Origin: SIG440 sp045586925
GTDB lineage: Bacteria > Bacillota > Clostridia > Monoglobales > Monoglobaceae
Assembly: GCA_045586925.1 (NCBI GenBank)
Contig: JAZNBG010000030.1
Location: 1 to 64,000, forward strand
Direction of reading: 5' to 3'
Length of the DNA stretch: 64,000 bases
Shown here: piece after piece, positions 25,891-34,620 of the stretch
Layout: every line of letters starts with the position of its first letter
How positions within the stretch are numbered: the first letter of the stretch is position 1
Notes under the pieces: generated by a model
Database searches by the model: none
What the model saw: only the letters and a program-made list of their open reading frames with translations
What the model was told of the DNA's origin: nothing
Made by a program: the position numbers and the translations under genes

Positions 25891-25933
25891 TTTAGTTTCC
25901 CGCCTTCATAGATTTTCATTTTCAAGATAGTAT

Positions 25934-25979
25934 TATAGAGTATATAGCTCTAAAAGTCAATAGTGGTATAAACTCTATA
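25934..25979. promoter_or_regulatory. Divergent promoter/operator region of the XRE gene
   Basis: Inverted repeats TATAGAGT (25934-25941) and ACTCTATA (25972-25979) lie between the Cys-rich and XRE genes, just before a TATAAT (25981-25986) that should serve the XRE gene. This placement fits autoregulation by the small XRE protein. Confidence 0.6.
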
Positions 25980-26008
25980 TTATAATTTTCTCAGGAAGGG
26001 GTGATTCT

Positions 26009-26233
26009 ATGGATATAACCGAAAGAATCCGAGCGCTTCGTGAAGACAACGACAAAAGTCAATCAGAAATAGCTGAAATTCTTAATGTAGGACAGCGCAC
26101 ATATTCAGACTACGAAACAAGAAAAATTCGAATACCTCTGGAAAGTGTGATAATTCTTGCAAAATACTATAATGTTGATATGAACTATATATGCGGCATT
26201 ACAAAAGAAAAGAAACATTTTCCAAAAGATTAA
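26009..26233 (+). CDS. Small XRE-family DNA-binding regulator
   Basis: A 74-residue protein that is essentially one Cro/C1-type helix-turn-helix (residues 5-60; SQSEIAEILNVGQRTYSDYETRK is the recognition region). An AGGAAGGGG site precedes ATG 26009. It is one of the few plus-strand genes in this part of the window and is divergent from the Cys-rich gene, with inverted repeats in the shared promoter region. It is likely a local repressor. Confidence 0.88.
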   Translation: MDITERIRALREDNDKSQSEIAEILNVGQRTYSDYETRKIRIPLESVIILAKYYNVDMNYICGITKEKKHFPKD

Positions 26234-26246
26234 CTGCACATAAAAA

Positions 26247-26267
26247 GGAACGATTTTTTATCGTTCC
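26247..26267. terminator. Bidirectional palindromic terminator, copy 2
   Basis: GGAACGAT (26247-26254) pairs with ATCGTTCC (26260-26267), with T-rich sequence to the right and A-run to the left. It ends the XRE transcript and, from the other side, the OPT/PqqD transcript. It is the same stem and loop as at 25662. Confidence 0.85.
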
Positions 26268-26275
26268 TTTTCATT

Positions 26276-26623
26276 TTATTTGAATTCTATAAATCCATAA
26301 CTATCAAGTATTTGAAAAAACTTTGCAAGACGTGGATATAAAGGCTCGGCTGCATCGCCGAATTTTTCCTTAACATCCTCGCCTAGAGAAATAATGTCCC
26401 TCTCTCCGTCTGCAAGCTGCCATACAAAGCTACCATGTTCATCCAGGTGAACATACGTTACCGGTGGCTTTTTAAATAGTTTTTGTGCAATTTTATTAAA
26501 TATACCGGCATTGGGAATATTGAGTGTTACATTGCCATTATCATCAACTGTCCACTCAAGCCCTGCTTTGCGGGCAGGAATTTTTTCAAGATAGTTTTCT
26601 GAAATCTTTTCTTTTTTCTTCAT
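26276..26623 (-). CDS. PqqD-like protein
   Basis: A 115-residue protein whose second half has the PqqD pattern (LDEHGSFVWQLADGERDIISLGEDVKEKFG...LAKFFQILDSYGFIEF). PqqD-type domains bind leader peptides of ribosomally made, modified peptides, but many stand-alone copies have unknown roles. It starts one base after the stop of the OPT transporter gene, with no strong SD, so its translation is probably coupled to the transporter. No peptide-modifying enzyme or precursor peptide is seen nearby. Confidence 0.8.
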   Translation of the reverse strand: MKKKEKISENYLEKIPARKAGLEWTVDDNGNVTLNIPNAGIFNKIAQKLFKKPPVTYVHLDEHGSFVWQLADGERDIISLGEDVKEKFGDAAEPLYPRLAKFFQILDSYGFIEFK

Positions 26624-26624
26624 A

Positions 26625-28535
26625 TTATTTCACACTGCGTTTTTTCCATACAGAGAACTTGAGTACAGAAAGAATAACAAGTGCAAACACGGCAAGGCTT
26701 GCTATGTTTGAAACAGATACAGGAAGATTTAAAATTCCTGAAATGTCCAGAACCTTGTCAATTCCAAATACCGCAAGGAGGGCAAGCAGAATACCCACAA
26801 TTCCCTCACCGGCAATCATTCCCGAACAGAAAAGAATACCATCGCTGATTATAGCGGACTTTTCTTCTTCAGACTTTTTAAGCTTATCGAGAGCAAGGCG
26901 CACCAGACCGCCAACCATAATACAAGCATTAAGATGCACAGGGAGATATACACCGATTGCAAAAGGCAGTACGGGAATTCCCACAATCTCAACAACAATT
27001 GCAATAAACACACCCACAAGAACCAGACCCCAGGGAAGATTTGCATTCATAACGCCTTCGATAATCATTTTCATAAGTGTTGCCTGAGGAGCCGCAAGCT
27101 CGTCAGAGCCAAAGCCCCACGCACTGTCAAGAAGATACAGTGTGCCGCCGATAGCAAATGCCGCAGCTACAACACCGATGATTTCACCAACCTGCTGTTT
27201 TTTTGGTGTTGCGCCAAGAAGAAATCCCGTCTTTAAATCCTGAGATGTATCACCCGAAATAGCCGCAACAATACAGATTATTGAACCTATTGCAATTGCC
27301 GCACGCATACCATGAGCACCGCTGTCACCTGTAAGTTTCAGTATCAAAGTTGCAATAAGAAGAGTTGCAATTGCCATACCGGATACGGGGTTATTGCTGC
27401 TTCCTACCAAGCCAACCATTCGCGATGAAACTGTGGCAAAGAAAAATCCAAACACCACAATAACAACCGCACCAATCAATGTAACAGGAACTGCAGGAAC
27501 AAGCCATACAAGAAGTGTCAGCACAGCTATAGCGATAAGAACTATCTTCATACTGATATCTTTTGCGGTACGCTCACCTGAAACAACTGCCGAGCCTTTC
27601 ATACCCTTCATTGCACCCACAAAGGTGTTGACAATCAAAGGAAGTGACTTAATAAGGCTGATAATACCGCCTGCTGCCAAAGCACCTGCGCCGATATAAC
27701 GGATATACGAGCTCCAGATACCGCTTGGACCGTTTGCATCAAAGATTGCACCGATTGTTTCAGTTCCGGGGTAAAGGATAATATCTCTTCCGAAAAGAAC
27801 AATCAAAGGAATAAGCACCAGCCAACTGAGAACGCCGCCGGCAAACATATACGAAGAAATTCTGGGGCCGCAGATGTAACCCACGCTCATTACAGCCGGA
27901 TAAATCTGTGTGCCGATTTCGCCGGCATAGCCCTTTACACGAAGTCCGATTTCACCGGGTACAGCTTTAAGACCATCAATGATAAATTTAAAAGCTGCTG
28001 CAAAGCCCATACCTGCAAAAACTGTCGATGCATTAGCACCGCCCTGTTCGCCGGCAAGAAGAACCTCGGCACATGCAGTACCTTCAGGATATGGCAACAC
28101 GCCATGTTCTTTAACAATAAGAGCATTACGCAGGGGCACCATAAAAAATACACCCAAAAGTCCGCCAAGGAGAGAAATCAAAGTTATTTCAACAAGGCCG
28201 GGCTTTTCCATCGTTCCCTCGGCTGCCCACAAAAAGAGCGCCGGAAGAGTGAAAATTGCACCTGCGGCAAGTGACTCACCCGCAGACCCAACCGTCTGTA
28301 CGATATTGCTCTCTAAAATTGAATTTTTGCGCATAATCACACGGATTACGCCCATAGCAATAACTGCTGCCGGAATTGATGCTGAAACTGTCATACCCAC
28401 GCGTAAGCCCAGATATGCATTTGCCGCGCCGAACACAACAGCAAGAATGATACCCATAATAATTGACGTAAATGTCAATTCGGGTGTAACCTTATCTGCC
28501 GGAACATACGGTTTAAAATTGTTTTTGTTTTCCAT
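26625..28535 (-). CDS. OPT-family oligopeptide/metal-complex transporter
   Basis: A membrane protein of about 636 residues from ATG 28535 (GGAG upstream). It has about 15 hydrophobic segments and the bacterial OPT features, such as LTFTSIIMGIILAVVFGAANAYLGLRVGM at the start, PYPEGTACAEVL and GDTSQDLKTGFLLGA. Members carry oligopeptides or metal-peptide complexes with protons. It forms a two-gene operon with the PqqD-like protein. Confidence 0.93.
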   Translation of the reverse strand: MENKNNFKPYVPADKVTPELTFTSIIMGIILAVVFGAANAYLGLRVGMTVSASIPAAVIAMGVIRVIMRKNSILESNIVQTVGSAGESLAAGAIFTLPALFLWAAEGTMEKPGLVEITLISLLGGLLGVFFMVPLRNALIVKEHGVLPYPEGTACAEVLLAGEQGGANASTVFAGMGFAAAFKFIIDGLKAVPGEIGLRVKGYAGEIGTQIYPAVMSVGYICGPRISSYMFAGGVLSWLVLIPLIVLFGRDIILYPGTETIGAIFDANGPSGIWSSYIRYIGAGALAAGGIISLIKSLPLIVNTFVGAMKGMKGSAVVSGERTAKDISMKIVLIAIAVLTLLVWLVPAVPVTLIGAVVIVVFGFFFATVSSRMVGLVGSSNNPVSGMAIATLLIATLILKLTGDSGAHGMRAAIAIGSIICIVAAISGDTSQDLKTGFLLGATPKKQQVGEIIGVVAAAFAIGGTLYLLDSAWGFGSDELAAPQATLMKMIIEGVMNANLPWGLVLVGVFIAIVVEIVGIPVLPFAIGVYLPVHLNACIMVGGLVRLALDKLKKSEEEKSAIISDGILFCSGMIAGEGIVGILLALLAVFGIDKVLDISGILNLPVSVSNIASLAVFALVILSVLKFSVWKKRSVK

Positions 28536-28588
28536 CGTTTTTCTCCTATCTTTCAACCGCATCTTCTGCGGCATTTTTCAACTTTTAA

Positions 28589-28617
28589 ATTTTAGCATAT
28601 AATACAACAAAAAGCAA
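28589..28617 (-). promoter_or_regulatory. Promoter of the OPT-PqqD operon
   Basis: Minus-strand TTGCTT (28617-28612), 17 bases, TAAAAT (28594-28589), about 50 bases upstream of the OPT start. Confidence 0.6.
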
Positions 28618-28641
28618 GTATAAAAGCGAAATATTGTTAAA

Positions 28642-28674
28642 AATCTCACAAATCCGTCTTTGATTTGTGAGATT
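28642..28674 (-). terminator. Terminator after the RNase M5-like gene
   Basis: AATCTCACAAATC (28642-28654) pairs perfectly over 13 bases with GATTTGTGAGATT (28662-28674), followed on the minus strand by a short U-run. It ends the long nadD-leuS-nadE transcript. Confidence 0.88.
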
Positions 28675-28684
28675 AATTTCAGTA

Positions 28685-29284
28685 TTAACAATTTTTGTTT
28701 ATTTTATCTGCTGCTGCCCGATATTCTTCATAGGAAAATGCTGTATTCAGCACCTCAATCAATGCATTAGCAGAAATTCTTGTCGGAAGTCCCAGTTCTT
28801 TTGCCAGAGCAATTCTTTTTTGCTGACTGTCATCCTTGCCGTTGAAACCATCTTCATAAAACATTGTCTTGGTTATAATTTCCTGAAGGTTTCGGGGCTT
28901 AGGTATGCTTACATCTGTAACGCTTGTCAGTATTTCAGAAAGAAGCTCCTCTGTCATACCTTCAACGCCCAACAGACCTTCCTTTCCGGCAGTTTCCTTG
29001 CGGCGTTCCTTTCCCTTGACTGATGGAATATATGCGTGCTTCACCACACCCCTACTGCCAACACATTGCCTGATGTAATTACGTATACGAAAACCTGCAC
29101 TGTCAGAGTCGGTAAGGATAATAATTCCCGTTTTTTCAGCCATACGACGTATTGAACTGATTATATTTTTGTTGGTATAAAGGCTAAATCCCCCTGTACA
29201 TATTATGGGGGCATCTGTAACCTTTTTAAGCTGTTCTTTGTCGAATTTGCCTTCAACAATGATTGTTTCTTTAATATGAAGCAT
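28685..29284 (-). CDS. RNase M5-like TOPRIM protein
   Basis: A 199-residue protein with an N-terminal TOPRIM domain: IVEGKFDKEQL carries the conserved Glu and TDSDSAGFRIRNYI the DxD motif. The layout matches RNase M5 (5S rRNA maturation), with the DUF4093-type C-terminal region. Its usual neighbour ksgA is not here; instead it follows nadE. RNase M5 or a related TOPRIM nuclease is the most likely role. Confidence 0.82.
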   Translation of the reverse strand: MLHIKETIIVEGKFDKEQLKKVTDAPIICTGGFSLYTNKNIISSIRRMAEKTGIIILTDSDSAGFRIRNYIRQCVGSRGVVKHAYIPSVKGKERRKETAGKEGLLGVEGMTEELLSEILTSVTDVSIPKPRNLQEIITKTMFYEDGFNGKDDSQQKRIALAKELGLPTRISANALIEVLNTAFSYEEYRAAADKINKNC

Positions 29285-29329
29285 CTATCTTCTCCTACAA
29301 AAACGGGCGGATGTTATCCGCCCGATATA

Positions 29330-31207
29330 CTATTCTTCAAAAACTGCATCTGACGGCATCATCCAGTCACCTCGTGGTGAGAGTGAAACCGTCCCCACCT
29401 TAGGGCCATCCGGAATTGCCGAACGTTTAAACTGATTATTGAAAAATCTCCTGTAAAACAAGTTATGCCATTTTTCAATGGTTTCCTTTGTATACACTCC
29501 CTCAAATGCCGCCTCGGCAAGCCTTTGTATTTTGTTTTTACTAAAACCAAATCTTATATAATTATAAATAACAAAATCGTGAATTTCGTATGGTCCCACA
29601 ATGTCCTCGGTCTTCTGCTTAATTGCTCCCTCATCAGGTGGCAGAAGCTCAGGGCTGACAGGCGTATCAAGTACATCATAAAGGATTTCTTTCAGCTCGC
29701 CGCCGCTCGTATCTGCAACATACTTTACCAGCGATCGCATCAGAGTTTTAGGGACAGACGCATTCACCCCATACATAGACATATGGTCGCCGTTGTAGGT
29801 AGCAAAACCAAGCGCAAGCTCTGATAAATCTCCCGTACCCACAACAATTCCACCGGTCTTGTTGGAAATATCCATAAGCACCTGTGTTCTCTCACGTGCC
29901 TGAGCATTTTCATAGGTTACGTCGTGGTCATCGACAGATGCACCGATATCCTCAAGGTGTTGGGTGACAGATTTAGCAATAGATACCTCACGCAAGGTTA
30001 CGCCCATTGCATCCGCAAGCCTTTTGGAGTTGTTATATGTTCTGTCCGTTGTGCCAAAGCATGGCATTGTTACCGCAATAATACCCTTGCGGTCAAGCTC
30101 TAATCTGTCAAAGGTTTTGGCTGCTACAAGCAGTGCCAAGGTACTGTCAAGACCGCCCGAAACACCTAATGTCACGGTTTTTAAACCGATGTGCTTAATC
30201 CTTTTGCGAAGTCCGGCACACTGCATTTCAAGAATGCTTTCGCAGCGCTCGGTCAACCTTACATCATCCTTTGGGACAAACGGATGAGGATTTACCTTTT
30301 CAGGTTTTGTTTCTGTAATTTCTATATCAAAATAAATTCTGTTATATTCGTCATCGTGTTCGGGAACAAAGGTGGTCATTTTGCGACGCATTATACTCAC
30401 CTTTTCAACGTCAAGTACGCTATAGACTATGCCATTTTCAAAAAGCTTTGCCTCTGCAAGCTTTTTGCCGCATTCATAAATCATATTGTTGCCGCCAAAG
30501 ACCAAATCGGTTGTAGACTCGCCCTCGCCTGCATCGGCGTAAATATACGCCGTCATCGTCCTTAGCGAAAGTGACGAAAGATGAGTTTTTCGAACAGATG
30601 ATTTTCCTGCTGTTTCGCCACTTGCCGATAAATTGAGTATAACACTTGCGCCATTCAAAGCGTGATGTGAAGACGGCGGAATTGCTACCCACATATCCTC
30701 ACAAATTTCACAGGAGATACGTAAATTTTCCAACCCATTTGCACAAAAGATTAACTTTGTTCCGCAGGGAATTTTTTCGCCATTAAATTCTACCATTATA
30801 GTCTTTGATGGTTTATTGAAAAATCTTTCCTCGTGATATTCGCCATAATTGGGAAGGTTGGTCTTGGGCACAAAACCCAGAACCTTGCCGCTCTTGCAAA
30901 CAGCCGCCACATTATACAGCTTGTCATCTGCCAGAATTGGCAAACCCACCGCAAATAGAACATCCAAAGTTTTGGTAGCATCAAGAATTTCACCAAGTGC
31001 AAGTGCTGCACGTTTCACCGTAGTGCTTTGAAAAACCAAATCGCCGATGGTATATCCCGTTATACAAAGCTCGGGGAACACAACAATTTTAGCACCATGT
31101 GATGCTGCTTCTTTTATCTGCTTGATTATATTTTCGCTGTTCTTCTTAGTGCTGTTTACGGTAATTTCAGGCGTTGCCGCAGCAACCTTGATAAATCCGT
31201 CTTTCAT
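29330..31207 (-). CDS. nadE: Glutamine-dependent NAD+ synthetase
   Basis: A 625-residue two-domain enzyme for the last step of NAD+ synthesis. The N-terminal nitrilase-type glutaminase domain has catalytic Glu in FPELCITGYT, Lys in PKTNLPNYGEYHEERFF and Cys in ISCEICEDMW. The C-terminal synthetase domain has the P-loop GVSGGLDSTLAL. It shares the transcript with nadD further upstream, linking two steps of NAD synthesis. Confidence 0.95.
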   Translation of the reverse strand: MKDGFIKVAAATPEITVNSTKKNSENIIKQIKEAASHGAKIVVFPELCITGYTIGDLVFQSTTVKRAALALGEILDATKTLDVLFAVGLPILADDKLYNVAAVCKSGKVLGFVPKTNLPNYGEYHEERFFNKPSKTIMVEFNGEKIPCGTKLIFCANGLENLRISCEICEDMWVAIPPSSHHALNGASVILNLSASGETAGKSSVRKTHLSSLSLRTMTAYIYADAGEGESTTDLVFGGNNMIYECGKKLAEAKLFENGIVYSVLDVEKVSIMRRKMTTFVPEHDDEYNRIYFDIEITETKPEKVNPHPFVPKDDVRLTERCESILEMQCAGLRKRIKHIGLKTVTLGVSGGLDSTLALLVAAKTFDRLELDRKGIIAVTMPCFGTTDRTYNNSKRLADAMGVTLREVSIAKSVTQHLEDIGASVDDHDVTYENAQARERTQVLMDISNKTGGIVVGTGDLSELALGFATYNGDHMSMYGVNASVPKTLMRSLVKYVADTSGGELKEILYDVLDTPVSPELLPPDEGAIKQKTEDIVGPYEIHDFVIYNYIRFGFSKNKIQRLAEAAFEGVYTKETIEKWHNLFYRRFFNNQFKRSAIPDGPKVGTVSLSPRGDWMMPSDAVFEE

Positions 31208-31213
31208 TTAATA

Positions 31214-31798
31214 TCACTCCTTGCCTTCAAGGAAATACGTAGCCTCCATATCGGCGGTTGACAGTGCAAACGCCAATGGGAACATTTCAAAAGCCGCACC
31301 CACATTTCTTGGCTCCTCAGAGCCTGAAAAACCCATATGATATCTTATAGCAAATGCCTCCTCGCGAGTCAACCGCATAAATCCCGATATTATATACACC
31401 GACTTTTCGCCGTGACCGTATGGGAGTTTGTCATCAATTTCGTATGTGGGAACCTTTTGCCACACGCCATTGTCATCCTTCACATTGCGAAAGCCCGGTT
31501 TGTAAAAGTTAGTCTTGCAAAGGTCGTGAAGAAGTGCAACAATTGCAATTGTTTCATCACTTGCCTCTAAACCATAAAGTTCCTTCACGCGCTCTCTGTC
31601 CATATAGTCCCGAAGACATTCATAAACATTCAAACTGTGCTCCACAAGTCCGCCCTCGTATGCACCATGAAAGCGTGTGCTTGCTGGTGCAGTAAAGAAA
31701 TCGCAGGAAGATGACATAAGATGAGCAAGGAGCTTTTCAGCTCCCTCTCGTTTGATATATTTCTGATAAATTTCAATAAATTCCTGTTTTGCACTCAT
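31214..31798 (-). CDS. HD-domain hydrolase
   Basis: A 194-residue protein of the HD superfamily. Metal-binding residues are H in GGLVEHSLNV, the HD pair in ALLHDLCKTNF and a later His in AIRYHMGFSG, with a final Asp in LSTADMEATY. Such proteins act as phosphohydrolases or nucleotidases; the substrate is not predictable. It sits six bases before nadE and two bases after leuS in the operon. Confidence 0.85.
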   Translation of the reverse strand: MSAKQEFIEIYQKYIKREGAEKLLAHLMSSSCDFFTAPASTRFHGAYEGGLVEHSLNVYECLRDYMDRERVKELYGLEASDETIAIVALLHDLCKTNFYKPGFRNVKDDNGVWQKVPTYEIDDKLPYGHGEKSVYIISGFMRLTREEAFAIRYHMGFSGSEEPRNVGAAFEMFPLAFALSTADMEATYFLEGKE

Positions 31799-31800
31799 AG

Positions 31801-34215
31801 CTATTTCACCACAATATTAATAAGCTTTTTAGGAACAGCAATAACTTTTACAATCTGCTTGCCCTCGGTAAGCGCTTTGATTCTGTCATTTGCTAATGCC
31901 GCCTCCTGCATCTGCTGAGGATTAAGGTCTGCCGAAATCATCATCTTATCACGGATTTTACCGTTAATCTGAACAACAACTTCAATTTCATCATCAACAG
32001 TTTTTGCTTCGTCATACTTGGGCCACTCGGTGTCAGACAACGCACCCTCAAAGCCTGCAACCTTCCACAGTTCTTCTGTGATATGAGGTGCAACAGGGTT
32101 AAGCAATGTAATAAATGTCTTGAACTCTGCCTTGTTAATCTTCTCAACCTTCATTACATCGTTGATAAACGCCATAAGCGCTGCAATACCGGTGTTGAAT
32201 TTCATTCTGTCGTAGTCGTCTGTTACCTTTTTAATGGTCTTGTGGAGTGCAGTTTCAAGCTCTTTTGAATAGCTGTCACCTTCAACGAGGATATTCTGCA
32301 AATTCCATACTCTTTCAAGGAACTTATAGCAACCCTTAACGCCATTCATAGACCACGGAGTTGCCTGGTCAAAAGCACCGATAAACATCTCGTAAGTTCT
32401 GAATGTGTCAGCACCATATTCATTAACAACGTCATCAGGGTTAATTACATTGCCCCTTGATTTTGACATCTTTTCACCGTTTTCGCCCAAAATCATACCA
32501 TGTGAAGTTCTCTTTTGATAAGGCTCTTTTGTAGGAACAACGCCTATATCATAAAGGAACTTGTGCCAGAATCTTGAATAAAGAAGGTGAAGTGTTGTGT
32601 GTTCCATACCGCCATTATACCAGTCGATAGGAAGCCAGTATTTAAGCTCTTCCATTCCTGCAAGAAAGTCTGAATTATTGGGGTCAATATATCTTAAGAA
32701 ATACCATGATGAACCTGCCCACTGAGGCATAGTATCGGTCTCACGTTCTGCCTTGCCGCCGCACTTGGGACAAGTAGTTTCAACCCAATCACGAATTTTA
32801 ATCAGCGGAGATTCGCCCGACTCACCCGGTTCAAAGTTCTTTGTATCGGGAAGCTGTAAGGGAAGTTCGCTCTCAGGAACAGGCACCCAACCGCAATGAG
32901 GACAGTTAACAAGCGGAATTGGCTCACCCCAGTAACGCTGACGTGAGAATACCCAGTCACGCAGTTTGTAATTAACCTTGCGTGTACCGATTCCCTCTTT
33001 TTCAAGATAGTCAATAATAGCCTTCTTTGCATCTTCAACCTGCATACCTGTAAGGAATCCCGAATTTACCATTACGCCTGTTTCAACATCGGTAAAGGCT
33101 TCTTTTTGTACGTCCTCGCCGCCTGCAACAACCTCAATGATTGGCATATCAAATTTCTTTGCAAATTCCCAGTCACGTGTGTCGTGAGCAGGAACAGCCA
33201 TAATTGCGCCTGTTCCGTATGTAACAAGCACATAGTCCGAAATCCAGATAGGAATTTCGGCATTGTTTACGGGGTCAATTGCAGTTAAGCCTTTCAGCAT
33301 AACACCTGTTTTGTTCTTGTCAAGCTCGGCTCTTTCAAAGTCGCTCTTTTTTGCCGCCTCAGCCTTATAAGCCTCAACCTCGGCATAATTTTCTATTCTA
33401 TCCCTATATTTTTCAACATAAGGATGTTCGGGTGCAAGTACCATATATGTAGCACCAAAAAGTGTATCGGGACGTGTTGTATAAACACGGATTTTATCAT
33501 CAGTATCCTTGATTTTAAAATCTACCTCTGCGCCCTCGCTGCGTCCAATCCAGTTTGTCTGCTGAACCTTTACTCTTTCGATATAATCAAGGTCACTAAG
33601 GTCATCGATAAGACGCTGTGCATACTCGGTGATTTTGAGCATCCACTGGCTTTTTTCCTTTTGTACAACTTCACTGCCACAACGCTCACAAACGCCGTTT
33701 ACAACCTCTTCGTTTGCAAGACCTACCTTACAGCCTGTACAGAAGTTAATCGGCATCTTTGTCTTATATGCAAGGCCCTATTCAAACAGTTTAAGGAAAA
33801 TCCACTGTGTCCATTTATAGTAATTGGGGTCAGTTGTGTTTATCTCTCTTGACCAGTCAAAGCCAAAGCCCAGCATTTTAAGCTGTCTTTTGAAGTTTTC
33901 GATATTGTTCTTTGTAACGATTGCAGGATGAATATTGTTCTTAATAGCAAAGTTCTCTGTAGGCAGACCAAATGCATCCCAACCCATAGGGAACAAAACA
34001 TTATATCCCTCTAAACGCTTCTTTCTTGTGATAATGTCTATAGCGGTATAGCCACGAGGATGACCTACGTGAAGACCGTGTCCTGACGGATAGGGGAATT
34101 CTACAAGACCATAAAACTTGGGTTTTGATTTATCGGTATTTGACGCCTCAAAAGTCTTGTTTTCATCCCAGTACTTTTGCCACTTTCCTTCAATTGCTTT
34201 AAAATCATATTTCAT
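31801..34215 (-). CDS. leuS: Leucyl-tRNA synthetase, interrupted by an in-frame amber codon
   Basis: Read through, this is a class I synthetase of about 804 residues, the normal LeuRS length. HIGH is HVGH in PYPSGHGLHVGHPRG, KMSKS is KMSKSRGN, and zinc-ribbon Cys pairs and the editing domain are present. The first 145 codons end at a TAG (33780-33778) where LeuRS normally continues FE-K/R-GLAYK; after it the same frame goes on GLAYKTKMPINFCTGCK without any gap. Both parts are well conserved, so decay looks very recent, or the TAG is a base-calling error or is suppressed. I see no second leuS in the window. Confidence 0.9.
33778..33780 (-). other. In-frame TAG codon inside leuS
   Basis: The codon context is CTG TTT GAA TAG GGC CTT GCA. 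A single A-to-T change would convert a Lys AAG codon to this stop. TAG is used as an ordinary stop elsewhere (for example ctsR, ending at 50697), so a general reassignment is unlikely. Confidence 0.85.
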
Positions 34216-34239
34216 TTATAATCAATCCTTTCGGTTTTA

Positions 34240-34602
34240 TTAGTCTTCCTGAATTAAATCATCTATATCCACAGAGATAGCATCCCTCCAGATGTGTTCC
34301 AGCTTGTAAAACTCACGTGTTTCACTCTGGAAAATATGAACCATAACATCGTCGTAGTTTAAAAGAATCCACTCGCCACTATCATAGCCTTCTTTGTTCC
34401 AAAGCTTTGCGCCTTCTTCACGCATCTTCTCCTCAACCTCGTCGCAGATTGCCTGAACGTTCTTGTTGGAGCCACCAGTGGCAATAACAAAATAGCCCGT
34501 CAGGGTTGTAAGTTCGCTGAGATTAAGAACTGTTATTTCTTTACCCTTTTTGCTGTCAATAGCTTTAACAGCCACATTTACATAATTATTTTCACAACTC
34601 AT
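34240..34602 (-). CDS. rsfS: Ribosome silencing factor RsfS
   Basis: A 120-residue RsfS/Iojap protein, which binds ribosomal protein uL14 and blocks subunit joining under starvation. Family features are VKAIDSKKGKEITVLNLSELT, YFVIATGGSNKNVQAI and WILLNYDDVMVHIF. GGAG precedes the start. It lies in the common order nadD-yqeK-(LCP)-rsfS-leuS. Confidence 0.95.
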   Translation of the reverse strand: MSCENNYVNVAVKAIDSKKGKEITVLNLSELTTLTGYFVIATGGSNKNVQAICDEVEEKMREEGAKLWNKEGYDSGEWILLNYDDVMVHIFQSETREFYKLEHIWRDAISVDIDDLIQED

Positions 34603-34620
34603 TATTATTTCTCCTATACG

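Noticed and set aside
31801..34215. Frameshift or two separate genes at leuS
   Set aside because: Both parts are in the same frame and join without insertion or deletion at FE-stop-GLAYK; the second part has no SD before its first ATG.
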